A stretch of DNA of 64,000 nt from Achatina immaculata (lineage: Eukaryota; Mollusca; Gastropoda; Stylommatophora; Achatinidae): positions 16,683,975 through 16,747,974 of the forward strand of contig CM019701.1 of the NCBI GenBank assembly GCA_009760885.1, in the 5' to 3' direction. A model generated the notes under the pieces. It was not told the DNA's origin, did not search any database, and saw only the letters and a list, made by a program, of their open reading frames with translations. Positions 26,441 to 37,982 of this stretch are shown in pieces. The stretch's first letter is position 1; the number at the start of each line of letters is the position of its first letter. A program made the translations under genes and the position numbers.

Positions 26441-28388
26441 TAGGCGGTTGCTCATTCTACAAGTCCGTGGTTCAATTCTACAAGTCCGTCGTTCAATTCT
26501 ACAAGTCAGTGGTTCAATTTTACAAGTCAGTGGTTCAATTCTACAAGTCCGTGGTTCAATTCTACAAGTCCGTGGTTCAATTCTACAAGTCCGTGGTTCA
26601 ATTCTACAAGTCCGTCGTTCAATTCTACAAGTCCGTCGTTCAATTCTACAAGTCTGTGGTTCAATTTTACAAGTCCTTGGTTCAATTCTACAAGTCCTTG
26701 GTTCAATTCTACAAGTCTGTGGTTCAATTCTACAAGTCCGTCGTTCAATTCTACAAGTCCGTCGTTCAATTCTACAAGTCTGTGGTTCAATTTTACAAGT
26801 CAGTGGTTCAATTTTACAAGTCAGTGGTTCAATTCTACAAGTCCGTCGTTCAATTTTACAAGTCAGTGGTTCAATTTTACAAGTCAGTGGTTCAATTCTA
26901 CAAGTCCGTCGTTCAATTTTACAAGTCAGTGGTTCAATTCTACAAGTCCGTGGTTCAATTCTACAAGTCCTTGGTTCAATTCTACAAGTCAGTGGTTCAA
27001 TTCTACAAGTCCGTCGTTCAATTTTACAAGTCAGTGGTTCAATTCTACAAGTCCGTCGTTCAATTCTACAAGTCAGTGGTTCAATTCTACAAGTCTGTGG
27101 TTCAATTCTACAAGTCTGTCGTTCAATTCTACAAGTCCTTGGTTCAATTCTACAAGTCCTTGGTTCAATTCTACAAGTCCGTGGTTCAATTCTACAAGTC
27201 CTTGGTTCAATTCTACAAGTCCGTGGTTCAATTCTACAAGTCCGTCGTTCAATTCTACAAGTCTGTCGTTCAATTCTACAAGTCCGTGGTTCAATTCTAC
27301 AAGTCCTTGGTTCAATTCTACAAGTCCGTGGTTCAATTCTACAAGTCCGTGGTTCAATTCTACAAGTCCGTGGTTCAATTCTACAAGTCCGTCGTTCAAT
27401 TCTACAAGTCTGTCGTTCAATTCTACAAGTCCGTGGTTCAATTCTACAAGTCAGTGGTTCAATTCTACAAGTCCGTCGTTCAATTTTACAAGTCAGTGGT
27501 TCAATTTTACAAGTCAGTGGTTCAATTCTACAAGTCCGTCGTTCAATTTTACAAGTCAGTGGTTCAATTCTACAAGTCCGTGGTTCAATTCTACAAGTCC
27601 TTGGTTCAATTCTACAAGTCAGTGGTTCAATTCTACAAGTCCGTCGTTCAATTTTACAAGTCAGTGGTTCAATTCTACAAGTCCGTCGTTCAATTCTACA
27701 AGTCAGTGGTTCAATTCTACAAGTCCGTCGTTCAATTCTACAAGTCTGTCGTTCAATTCTACAAGTCCTTGGTTCAATTCTACAAGTCCTTGGTTCAATT
27801 CTACAAGTCCTTGGTTCAATTCTACAAGTCCTTGGTTCAATTCTACAAGTCCGTGGTTCAATTCTACAAGTCCGTCGTTCAATTCTACAAGTCCGTGGTT
27901 CAATTCTACAAGTCCGTCGTTCAATTCTACAAGTCTGTCGTTCAATTCTACAAGTCCGTGGTTCAATTCTACAAGTCTGTCGTTCAATTCTACAAGTCTG
28001 TCGTTCAATTCTACAAGTCTGTGGTTCAATTCTACAAGTCTGTCGTTCAATTCTACAAGTCTGTCGTTCAATTCTACAAGTCAGTGGTTCAATTCTACAA
28101 GTCCGTGGTTCAATTCTACAAGTCTGTCGTTCAATTCTACAAGTCTGTCGTTCAATTCTACAAGTCTGTGGTTCAATTCTACAAGTCCGTGGTTCAATTC
28201 TACAAGTCCGTGGTTCAATTCTACAAGTCTGTGGTTCAATTCTACAAGTCTGTCGTTCAATTCTACAAGTCTGTCGTTCAATTCTACAAGTCTGTGGTTC
28301 AATTCTACAAGTCTGTCGTTCAATTCTACAAGTCTGTCGTTCAATTCTACAAGTCTGTGGTTCAATTCTACAAGTCCGTCGTTCAGAT
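26441..28388 (+). repeat. 21-bp minisatellite with B-box motif
   Basis: About 92 copies of a 21-bp unit, core GTGGTTCAATTCTACAAG plus TCC, TCT or TCA. Seven codons without a stop give frames of over 600 codons on both strands, which I do not treat as genes. The unit contains GTTCAATTC, an exact fit to the minimal RNA polymerase III B-box pattern GWTCRANNC. A block of about 630 bp (30 units) is repeated: unit order at 26827 onward recurs at 27457 onward. Confidence 0.96.
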
Positions 28389-29089
28389 AACCGCCATTCT
28401 TTTTTTCTATGTTCTTTCTCTGACATTTAAAGTTCTTTGTGTTTTCTAGGCTAACCATAACCACTGTGACTTTACCAGCTTGCAATAAAGTACAGATAAC
28501 ACGAATAACTGTAAGACAGGGTAAAGGGGGGGGGGTGAATAAATAAAGAAGTACATCATGACATATAAAGCCATACTGTGATAAAAACAGGTAAAGAAAA
28601 CTATATTAATTTCTAAACTGACACAACAGTATCAACTCCACATGAAAAATGAAAATGAAAATAATGATAACAATATCAAACATGGGAACATACAAACAAC
28701 GACGATTGCTTCTTAGTTGTGAAACTTACCCTGGACAAAATTGGACGCTGAGAAGATTAAAAAAACTTTGAAAATGAGTTGTCTGAACTAGACTGTGGTG
28801 AAGTTTGGCTGAACTTGACAGGCGAACATTCACTGGTTTAAAAATAAATTTAATACACAAAAATACGTCGATATCTAACAGCCACAACATAACCGTGCTG
28901 TAAAACCAAGGACTCGTAAGTTCAAGATTAGCATAAGTAAAGTTAACGATTTACTGGAATATTAAGAAACATAATACAATGTGATTTTAATAATAATCCC
29001 CATAATCCTGAAATAACATGTTTGATAAACTATCTCTAGTCATTCAGAATCGATTGGGATGAAAGACAAAAAGAGCAGACTGATTGAAA
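28389..29089. other. Unique intron spacer
   Basis: No recognised gene or transposon. There is a G-run of about nine at 28527. Confidence 0.6.
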
Positions 29090-29275
<186 letters not shown>

Positions 29276-29459
29276 GAGACAGAGACTTAAAAAATGAGAA
29301 GAGAGAATGGATGACTTTGATGAGAATATTAATGGACCAGAAACAAATATGGCGACTGAGAAGTGTCCTATTTTTGTTTAAGCGGACAATGTGACATTAA
29401 AATCTGTCACCGATCTGCAGGTGGAAAAAGTTCCATTATACAAGAGAATCCACCAGTCA

Positions 29460-29700
29460 TGCATTCACATCAGTACGTGTAGTTCACATCAAATTATGTA
29501 GTTCACATCAAATTATGTAGTTCACATCAGTATATGTAGTTCGCATCAAATCATGTAGTTACATCAAATCATGTAGTTCAAAACATTACATGTGGTTCAC
29601 ATCAAATCATGTAGTTCACATCAGTACATGTAGTTCACATCAAATCATATAGTTCGCATCATGCAGTTCACATGTTAGTTCACATGTTGTAAGGTCCACC
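29460..29700 (+). repeat. 18-bp minisatellite
   Basis: About a dozen imperfect copies of GTAGTTCACATCAAATCA and a variant with GTACAT in place of AATCAT. Confidence 0.85.
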
Positions 29701-29705
29701 AGACT

Positions 29706-29984
29706 ATGCTCATACTTCAAACACTGATGATACTAACAGGACCTTCAGAGTGCTCATCTCCGAGCTTGGCGGAGGACGGGCAGGAGGAAGAACTGAGTCT
29801 GTCATTCAAGAGTTCGTGTACGCTCACGCTCAACCATGTGACCCCTCATCTTCAAGACGGCTCACTCAGAGCTGCCAGGCAAAAGGAGTGGATGAGGTTT
29901 CGTTGTCTGGAGGCCAGGCAGACTAGTGGCACAGAAACCAGGGGCCCCCTCTACGACGATATCAAGCATGCAAATGCAAACTGA
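29706..29984 (+). other. Unrecognised 92-codon open frame
   Basis: An ATG-started frame, more GC-rich than its surroundings and free of tandem repeats, ending exactly where LINE A sequence begins. Composition is mixed with acidic (SLAEDGQEEELSL) and basic (RAARQKEWMRFRCLEARQ) patches. I see no known domain, signal peptide or membrane segment. It could be a captured fragment of an unrelated retroelement or gene, or chance. Confidence 0.25.
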
Positions 29985-31557
29985 GAATTTAATGTGAATC
30001 TATATTTATCTTTTATAGATTATTCAAAGGTATTTGATTGTGTACAACACCAGAAACTTTGGGACATAATGGAAAAAATGGGATTTCCAACACATTTGAT
30101 ATAATTAATATCACTGCCCTAAATAAGACATTAATTCAACCAAGTCTACGTATCAACATACATCAAGAGACGTTGATTGGCCCATCTCGGCCACGTTCTC
30201 AGAATGGACGAATCCAGACTCCCTCGCCAAGTCCTCACATGGTCAGTGAAGGGCAAAAGAAAGCAAAGCAGGCCAAGGGAGACTCTACGTAGAACCATCA
30301 CTAGAGAGAGCAGGCCAAGGGAGACTCTACGTAGAACCATCACTAGAGAGAGCAGGCCAAGGGAGACTCTACGTAGAACCATCACTAGAGAGAGCAGGCC
30401 AAGGGAGGCTCTACGTAGAACCATCACTAGAGAGAGTACAACTTTGGGATTCAAGTCCATCCAAGACCTACAGCGAGTGATGGCGAGTCGTCAGACATGG
30501 AAAGATATGATTTCCTCCCTATGAGCCAATGTTGGCCCCATAAGAATGTCAATCAATCAATCAATCAATCTAGACCAACAGGCAGCAGTAAAAATAAATG
30601 GTGAAACAACAACTTGGTTTACATAAAACAAGGGATCCGTCAGGGGTGGCATATTGTCACCCTACTTATTTAACTTGTATACCAAAATATAATGAGGAAT
30701 GTTAGAGAAGATGTAGACAAAGAATATTACGATGACATAATAATTGTAGGTTATGAAATACCAGAGATTAGATATGCTGATGACACAGTATTACTGTCCA
30801 CAACACAAAAGAATGGAAAAACTAATTATGTCAGTCCGTAAGAATAAGGAAGAGCAGAACCTCTATCTTAATGCGAAAAAAACTAAATTGATGACAACTG
30901 AGAAAACAAACAAGGCACCTGAAATATGTATCAATGAGGAAAAACTGGAAGAAGTGGAGAGTTTTGAATATCTTGGATCACTACTAACTAATAATGGAGA
31001 TACAATGAGGGAAATTAAAAGGAGGACATCTATCGCTCTTCAGAAAGTAAAACAACTAAAAAATCTGTGAAGAGGAAGAGACAGAACTACAAAAATAAGA
31101 TTTTTAAGGGCATGCATCTTTCCCATCACAACATATGCCTGTGAGACCTGGACACTTAACAAAACAGCTGAGAAACACATAAATGCCTTTAAATGTAAAT
31201 TCTACAGAAGAGTCCATCAAATATCATGGACACACACACACACACAATAGAACAAATATATCCATACTACAAGAAATTAATATTGAGGAATGTTGGCTAG
31301 TAAGGAAGTTTAAAGAGAGAAAACTTAAATATTTTGGACATATTAAATGCCATGATAATTTAGAGAAGACCGTCTTGGAAGGGTACATAATAGGAAAAAT
31401 AAAGAGAGGAAGGCCAAAGCGAAGATGGCTGCAAGACATAGCTGATGATCTGAAAATGGATGCAACAGCAGCAGGCCATCTTGCTCACAACCGAGAGGCC
31501 TACAGGAGTGCTGTTAGGGAGTCAAAGTCCCGCAAGGGACATGCAAATGAATGAGAT
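29982..31557 (+). mobile_element. LINE A, 5'-truncated, interrupted by LINE D
   Basis: Starts within the RT domain (EFNVNLYLSFIDYSK, then FDCVQHQKLW), is broken at 30118-30570 by LINE D, and resumes with LDQQAAVKINGETTTWF, the RT catalytic segment IRYADDTVLLST, ECLG-type EYLGSLLTNNGDTMREIKR, and the basic C-terminal end KRGRPKRRWLQDI and AHNREAYRSAV. Several frameshifts and stops make it inactive. A CA-run at 31230-31247 replaces the usual KRTN segment. It ends ATGAATGAG, with almost no tail. Confidence 0.92.
30118..30570 (+). mobile_element. LINE D 3' fragment nested in LINE A
   Basis: Codes for a non-LTR retrotransposon C-terminus: LGHVLRMDESRLPRQVLTW, RPRETLRRTI, then TTLGFKSIQDLQRVMASRQT and WKDMISSL stop. 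A short 3' UTR and an (AATC)n tail follow at 30550-30570. A 42-bp segment, 14 codons from the RPRETLRRT region, is repeated four times in frame at about 30266-30434. The host LINE A lost about 3-4 nt at the insertion point (GCTGTATCTAGACC elsewhere) and shows no target duplication. Confidence 0.85.
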
Positions 31558-31619
31558 GGAAACTGAGTCAATGACCAAGGAAATGCCTGGCTAGTTTGAC
31601 ACGATGATACACACTGTGT

Positions 31620-32205
31620 TGTGGTGACAGGCTAGATAATATACACTGTGTTATGGTGACAGGCTAGATGATACACACTGTGTTGTGGTGACAGGCTAGA
31701 TAATATACACTCAGGCTAGATGATATGCATTGTGTTGTGGTGACAGACTAGATGATATACACTGTGTTGTGGTGACAGGCTAGATGATATACACTGTGTT
31801 GTGGTGACAGACTAGATGATATACACTGTGTTGTGGTGAGAGGCTAGATGATATACACTGTGTTGTGGTGACAGACTAGATGATATACACTGTGTTGTGG
31901 TGACATGCTAGATAATATACACTGTGTTGTGGTGACAGGCTAGATGATATACACTGTGTTGTGGTGACAGGCTAGATGATACACACTGTGTTGTGGTGAC
32001 AGGCTAGATGATATAGACTGTGTTGTGGTGACAGGCTAGATGATATACACTGTGTTGTGGTGACAGGCTAGATGATATAGACTGTGTTGTGGTGACAGGC
32101 TAGATGATATACACTGTGTTGTGGTGACAGGCTAGATGATATACACTGTGTTGTGGTGACAGGCTAGATGATATAGACTGTATTGTGATGAAAGGCTAGA
32201 TGACA
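31620..32205 (+). repeat. 32-bp minisatellite
   Basis: About 18 copies of a unit with core GACAGGCTAGATGATATA followed by CACTGTGTTGTGGT, including one shortened unit near 31710. Confidence 0.94.
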
Positions 32206-32269
32206 GACACTGTGTGGTGGTGACGGACTCTCAAATCTTGGCAAGATAATGAGCGGGTTGTATGTCAGG

Positions 32270-32480
32270 GATTTGTTCAGCTCTCGGGTGCCATCAGGTT
32301 GACAGGGATAAGTTGCCAAGGTCATGCGGGAGTGAGAGGCAGTGAGGTAGCAGTTCATGCTGCCTTTAACGCTATTGCAACAGATATAATTCCTGTGGAC
32401 AGGACGGTTATAAAATCGGTGGCCGCGTGGAACTGGAACAGGAAGAGGAAGGGGCACGTTTTGATTATATATATATATAT
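32270..32480 (+). pseudogene. RNase H-domain remnant of an RNase H-bearing LINE
   Basis: The frame from 32299 reads GHAGVRGSEVAVHAAFNAI, which resembles the C-terminal part of a retroelement RNase H domain (usual pattern GHxGxxGNExADxxA). The asparagine is changed to serine and the aspartate-containing step is lost, so the active site looks broken. Downstream IPVDRTVIKSVAAWNW fits the same family's next segment. A (TA)n run at 32465-32481 interrupts it. The source would be an I- or Jockey-like LINE, distinct from LINE A-H. Confidence 0.5.
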
Positions 32481-32699
32481 ATCGGATGAATGATAGAGAT
32501 GCGAGGAGGAAAGAAGAGCCGGGTGGCTGGTAGAGTTCAAGGTTGCAGAAACAACAGCTGCCTGGCACATTTAGTGCTCATACTATTCAGTTGTGATTGA
32601 CACACAGGGCAGAGCATGCCTGGGAGTGCCACGAGCGCTGACGCTGATTTCCAGATTCAAGGTTTAAACAGCTAAGTCGGACTAACAAACTGAAACAAT

Positions 32700-32792
32700 A
32701 TCTTAAAACGGGCTTGTCTTTCAAGTATATTTTAGCAGCATTAATCTTAAAATGTACTTTCAAGTATATTTTAGCAGCATTAATCTTAAAAT
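32700..32792 (+). repeat. 39-bp minisatellite, left part
   Basis: Two to three copies of a unit with core TTCAAGTATATTTTAGCA, interrupted by insertion of LINE B; the array resumes at 36114. Confidence 0.9.
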
Positions 32793-32900
32793 CTGGGTAA
32801 AGCTGGGGCGACCATCCCCAACCCAGAGCGTCACAGGTGGCGGATGGTGAAAGTCCTCCAGATATGGAGGATCCCTGTGAATAAGGAGTTATCCAAATAA
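32793..32900 (+). other. Structured LINE B 5' end, possible HDV-like ribozyme
   Basis: Numbering from the first element base, CTGGGT (1-6) can pair with ACCCAG (29-34), TGGGG (12-16) with CCCCA (24-28), CG (17-18) with CG (37-38), and TCACAGG (39-45) with CCTGTGA (82-88), which encloses a TCCTCC/GGAGGA hairpin. This order resembles P1, P3, P1.1 and P4 of HDV-like ribozymes, which are known at the 5' ends of some R2 and RTE LINEs. I did not find a convincing P2, so this is a candidate only. Confidence 0.35.
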
Positions 32901-35900
32901 GCAGGCGCGGACCAACTGGCGGTAGACTCAGAGAGCGAGGTGGGGTAGTAGGTGGCTCTACTACTCCTATAAAGTGCCTCAGGTGCTCAGTGAAGGGAAT
33001 ACCAGGCGGGTCAGAGGCGCCTTAAAACCTCTTGCTCCCGCTGCCTTGCGGGTAGGACAGGGAGTCCAAAGGCTAGCGGAGAGTCCGTACACAAACCGAC
33101 AGAAGGCAACGGGAAACCACTGTTGTAATTCCCAAGAATAGTTATGCTTAAACAGAATAATCGATTCATCATGAACGATGTTAATGGATGTTCCTCTGGA
33201 ACAGCCTCGTCCGGTAGGGCAGCTCACGAGCCACAGGTGAGGCCAGATCGTCATCAAGCTACTGGTGGCAAAACTAACAAGTTCAAAATAGCAACATGGA
33301 ATGTTAGAACTTTATTCCAGGCTGGAAAATTAGAAAATGTAAAGATGGAAATGGAAAGGATGAAGATCAACATATTAGGAATGAGTGAAGTTAGATGGAC
33401 AGGTGCAGGGAAGATAAACTCAGATAAATATACAATAATATATTCAGGAAGTGAGAAACATGAACGAGGAGTAGGAATTATATTTGATGAACAAACGGCA
33501 AGGACAATTATAGGATATTTGAACATCTCGGACCGAGTCCTGCTAGCCCAACTGAAAGGACAACCAATAAACATAAATTTTATACAAGTGTACGCTCCAA
33601 CATCTGAAAGTTCTGAAGAAGATGTACAGCTATTTTATAATGACATAGAGACAGCACTAAAACACATAAAGTCACATGAAGTTACCATAGTCATGGGAGA
33701 TTTTAATGGCAAAGTTGGTAAAGGAAGAACTTCAGACATCGTTGGTGACTATGCAGGGGGGGGAGAGGAATGACAGAGGTTATAAATTAATTGAATGGGC
33801 AAGAATACACAGCATGGTTGTAGGAAACACCTGGTTTAAACAACATCCTGAAGACTGGCAACGTGGTGCAGTCCAGACAAAAAGACTTTTAACCAGATAG
33901 ACTACATATTAATCAACAAACGATTCCGCAATGCATTACTGACAACAAAAACCATGCCAGGAGCTGACTGCAATAGTGACCATGATCCACTCTGTGGAAA
34001 AGTTAGAATAAAACTAAAGAAAGCAGGCAGAAAAGTGAGAAACATCAAATTGAATACAGATCTTCTTAAAAATGACCAAGAACTGAGAGAACAATACAAA
34101 GTTATTATAACAGATAGATACAATGCAATAGAAAAGATAAATAGTATAGATGAACAATGGGAAATGTTAAGAGATTCTATCCACCAAACTGTTAAGGAGA
34201 TAATACCACCGAAAAAAGAAGCCCCTAAAAATAAATGGATGACAGACGACATCTTAGGACTGATGGACAAGAGGAGGAGGAGTAAAAATAACGAGAAAAA
34301 ATATAGCAAGATAAATAAAGAAATAAGACGCAAATGCAGAGAAGCAAAAGAAGTGTGGTTAAATGAGCAGTGCAGACAGATAGAGGACTCTCATATTAAA
34401 GACAGCAAAAACATGCACAAACGAATTAATGAACTCACAGGCAGGAAAACAAAATATACCACAGGATGCCTGAAATCAAAAGAAGGTAAAATGTTAATGG
34501 GAAAAGAAGACATTGTGGACAGGTGGACAGAGTATATCGGTGAGCTATATGGAGGAGAAAGACCAGAATTAACACCAGATACTGAAAACTGTGAGGGACC
34601 ACCAATACTTGAAGATGAAATCATAGATGCCATCAAACACATGAAGAAAGGAAAGCGACTGGCCTGATAATATAACAATAGAAGAAATAGAGGCACTAGA
34701 GGAGACAGGAATAAAAATAATAACCAAGTTACTGAATGACATTTACAACAGTGGTTATATTCCCAGTGACCTGATTAAATCCACGTTTATAGCACTACCA
34801 AAGAAACCAGGTGCAAAGGAATGTGACGACAACCGGACTATCAGCCTCTCATGTCACATAACGAAGCTACTTCTGAGAATAATTATGAGAAGAACAAGGA
34901 AAAAGATAAAAATGGAAATAGCAGATGAACAGTTTGGATTTGTTGAAGGAAAGGGAACACACAATGCCATTTATGCTTTACGAACACTAACAGAAAGAGC
35001 TTTAGAAGTACAGAAAGATCTCTGCTTATGCTTCATTGATTACACCAAGGCATTTGACAAGGTGAAACATAATGAAATTATTAAAATGCTTGAAGACATC
35101 AATATAGACGGCAAAGACCTGAGGATTGTAAAACATCTATACTGGCAGCAAGAAGCAGCAGTTCGAGTTGAAAATAAAATTGGAAAATATCAACCTATAA
35201 AACAAAGAGTGCGACAAGGATGTGTACTATCTCCAGACCTTTTTTCTCTGTATAGCGAGAATATTCTAAGAATAATCATCACAGAACCAGGCATAAAAAT
35301 TGGAGGATACAATATTAACAACTTTCGGTATGCTGACGACACAGTACTGATAGCTGAGAACCAACAAGACCTGCAAAATCTCTTGGATAAAGTCGCCAAA
35401 GAAAGTGAACAGAAAGGCCTTACTTTGAACATCAAAAAGACAGAGACTATGGTTATATCTAAGAAAAAGAATCCACCAACACGCAGTATTAAATTAAACG
35501 GAACTATTCTAAAGCAGGTGCAGAAATTCAAATACCTTGGAGCAGTAATAACTTCAGATGGGAAATGCAGAACAGAAATTAGGAACAGAATAGGCCAAGC
35601 AAAGACTGCATTTCAGAGAATGAGAAACATATTAACCAACACATCCTTATCAATGAATATTAGAAAACGAGTCCTAAAATGCTATATTGAACCTATCTTG
35701 TTATATGGAAGTGAATCATGGACAATAGGCAAGTCTGCACAAAAATCATTGGAAGCAGCAGAAATGTGGTTTATTAGAAGAATGTTGCGAATCCCCTGGA
35801 CAGCAAAAATAACTAATGAAGAATGTAGGAGAAGAGCTGGAGAGACAAAAAACCTTGTCAAAAAGATAAGAGAGAGACAATGTACTTTCATAGGACATGC

Positions 35901-36113
35901 AATGAGAAGAGGGGGCATTGAAAATATTATAACAACAGGAAAAATAGAAGGAAGAAGATCAAGAGGAAGACCAAGAGAAATGATACTGGACAGTCTGACG
36001 GGATGGTGTGAGAGGAGATCACCAACTGAGCTGATGGCCTGCATGAAGGATCGTGTACTCTGGAGAAGCATAATAGCCAACGCCAGTCGGCACGGCACAT
36101 GATGATGATGATG
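32793..36113 (+). mobile_element. LINE B, apparently full-length, frameshifted
   Basis: A 3321-bp RTE-like non-LTR retrotransposon. It sits inside a 39-bp array and is bounded by an 11-bp target duplication AATCTTAAAAT (32782-32792 and 36114-36124). The first 350 bp are a structured GC-richer leader. The coding part starts at ATG 33144. The endonuclease (EEP) domain shows IATWNVRTLF, SEVRWTGAG, VMGDFNGKVG, NQIDYILIN and NSDHDPL. The RT domain shows IDYTKAFDKVKH, VRQGCVLSPDLFSLY and the catalytic FRYADDTVLIA. The C-terminal domain has YGSESWT, LRIPWTAKITNEE and RSRGRPRE. Three frameshifts break it: the G8 run at 33756-33763, about 33860, and about 34655. The frame ends HGT with TGA formed by the (ATG)n tail. 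Confidence 0.93.
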
Positions 36114-36522
36114 AATCTTAAAATGGGCTTGTCTTTCAAGTATATTTTAGCAGAACTGATCTTAAAATGGGCTTTCAAGTATATTTTAGCAGCATTAATC
36201 TTAAAATGGGCTTGTCTTTCAGGCATATTTTAGCAGCACTGATCTTAAAATGGGCTTTCAAGTATATTTTAGCAGCATGGATCTTAAAATGTACTTTCAA
36301 GTATATTTTAGCAGCACGGATCTTAAAATGTACTTTCAAGTATATTTTAGCAGCACTGATCTTAAAATGGGCTTTCAAGTATATTTTAGCAGCATGGATC
36401 TTAAAATGTACTTTCAAGTATATTTTAGCAGCATGGATCTTAAAATGTACTTTCAAGTATATTTTAGCAGACCGGGTCTTAAAATGGGCTTGTCTCTCAA
36501 GTATATTTTAGCAGCACTGATG
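36114..36522 (+). repeat. 39-bp minisatellite, right part
   Basis: About ten copies of the unit TTCAAGTATATTTTAGCA plus a variable GCACTGATCTTAAAATGGGC. Continuation of the array at 32700-32792 after the LINE B insertion. Confidence 0.92.
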
Positions 36523-36599
36523 GACAATCTGCTCAGCTGCTGACTGTCAGTGAAAGGTTTGTGTCAGGTGTAGACACAGCATGAAATACTCACAGTCAG

Positions 36600-37500
36600 C
36601 TTATCCTTGGTGCCAGGGTCGATCAATACATTGTCCCGCATCGTGTCAGGGTTAGAGAACCATGACCGAACAATACATTGTCCCATCTGGTGTCAGGGTT
36701 AGTTAGTGAACTATGACCGAACAATACATTGTCCCATCTGGTGTCAGGGTTAGTGAACCATGGCCGAACAATACATTGTCCCACCTGGTGTCAGGGTTAG
36801 TGAACCATGGCCGAACAATACATTGTCCCACCTGGTGTCAGGGTTAGTGAACCATGGCCGAACAATACATTGTCCCGCATCGTGTCAGGGTTAGTGAACC
36901 ATGACCGAACAATATATTGTCCCACTTCGTGTCAGGGTCAGTGAACCATGACCGAACAATATATTGTCCCACTTCGTGTCAGGGTTAGTTAGTGAACCAT
37001 GACCGAACAATATATTGTCCCACTTCGTGTCAGGGTCAGTGAACCATGGCCGATATACACATTGTCATACCTCGTGTCAGAGTTAGTTAGTGAAACATGA
37101 CCAAACAATACATTGTCCCAACTGGTGTCAGGGTCATAGAACCATGGCCGATCAATACATTGTTCCACATCGTGTCAGTGTTAGTTAGTGAACTATCACC
37201 AAACAACACGTTGTCCCAACTGGTGTCAGGGTTGGTGAACCATGGGCGAACAACACATTGTCCCACCTGGTGTCATAGTTAGAGAAACATGGGCGAACAA
37301 CACATTGTCCCACCTGGTGTCATAGTTAGAGAACCATGGCCGAAGAACACATTGTCCCACCTGGTGTCAGGGTTAGATAACCATGACCGAGCAAGACATT
37401 GTCCCACCTGATGTCAGGGTTAGTGAACGATGGCCGAGCAAGACATTGTCCCACCTGATGTCAAGGTTAGTGAATCAAAACTGAACAGCAATGTCCCACC
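36600..37500 (+). repeat. 47-bp minisatellite
   Basis: About 18 copies of a unit with core GAACAATACATTGTCCCA and flanks GGTGTCAGGGTTAGTGAACC. Its right third is copied at 38779-39150 by segmental duplication 2. Confidence 0.93.
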
Positions 37501-37509
37501 TCTGAATCT

Positions 37510-37982
37510 GTGCCCGCAGTAACAGGCTCAGCGTACCTACCAGGGCATAGATCGCTGAACCTCCCTTGGCAGATGAACCTGCTAAAAACCATTGCATGTC
37601 TTGCTGCTTGTTTAGCTCCACCCCAGGTCTGCAAAACAAAATTCGACGTAGCCCACTCCCCGCTTCACTTGAACACCTTCATCTCATTGCTACAGCAACA
37701 GCAGCAACAGCAACAGCAACAACAACAACAGCAATAACAACAGCAATAACATCAATTACAACAATCTCAACAGTATGTACAAGAACACAACAATAACAAC
37801 TAGAAAGACAACATCTATCAAAACAAAACAACCACTACAACAACAAACAACAGAAAATACAACAATAAACAAAATCCACAAATAATCAGCTGTGAAACAA
37901 ATAGATCGTGCTGCCTTGCACGCGCAGCAACATACAGGAGACCAAACCTTGCACTCTCAAATACTTTTATAAACACAAATAT
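37510..37982 (+). other. Unique spacer with CAG/CAA run
   Basis: A (CAR)n stretch at 37691-37760 gives a polyglutamine-ending frame of 75 codons. It has no domain, no conserved neighbours and is copied only because of the segmental duplication, so I do not call a gene. Confidence 0.5.

Noticed and set aside
26391..28430. Frames of over 600 codons on both strands
   Set aside because: They coincide with a 21-bp (7-codon) repeat lacking stops; no domain, start context or splice support.
37510..37740. Small polyglutamine protein
   Set aside because: The frame only reflects a CAG/CAA run; its second copy at 39161 is due to segmental duplication.
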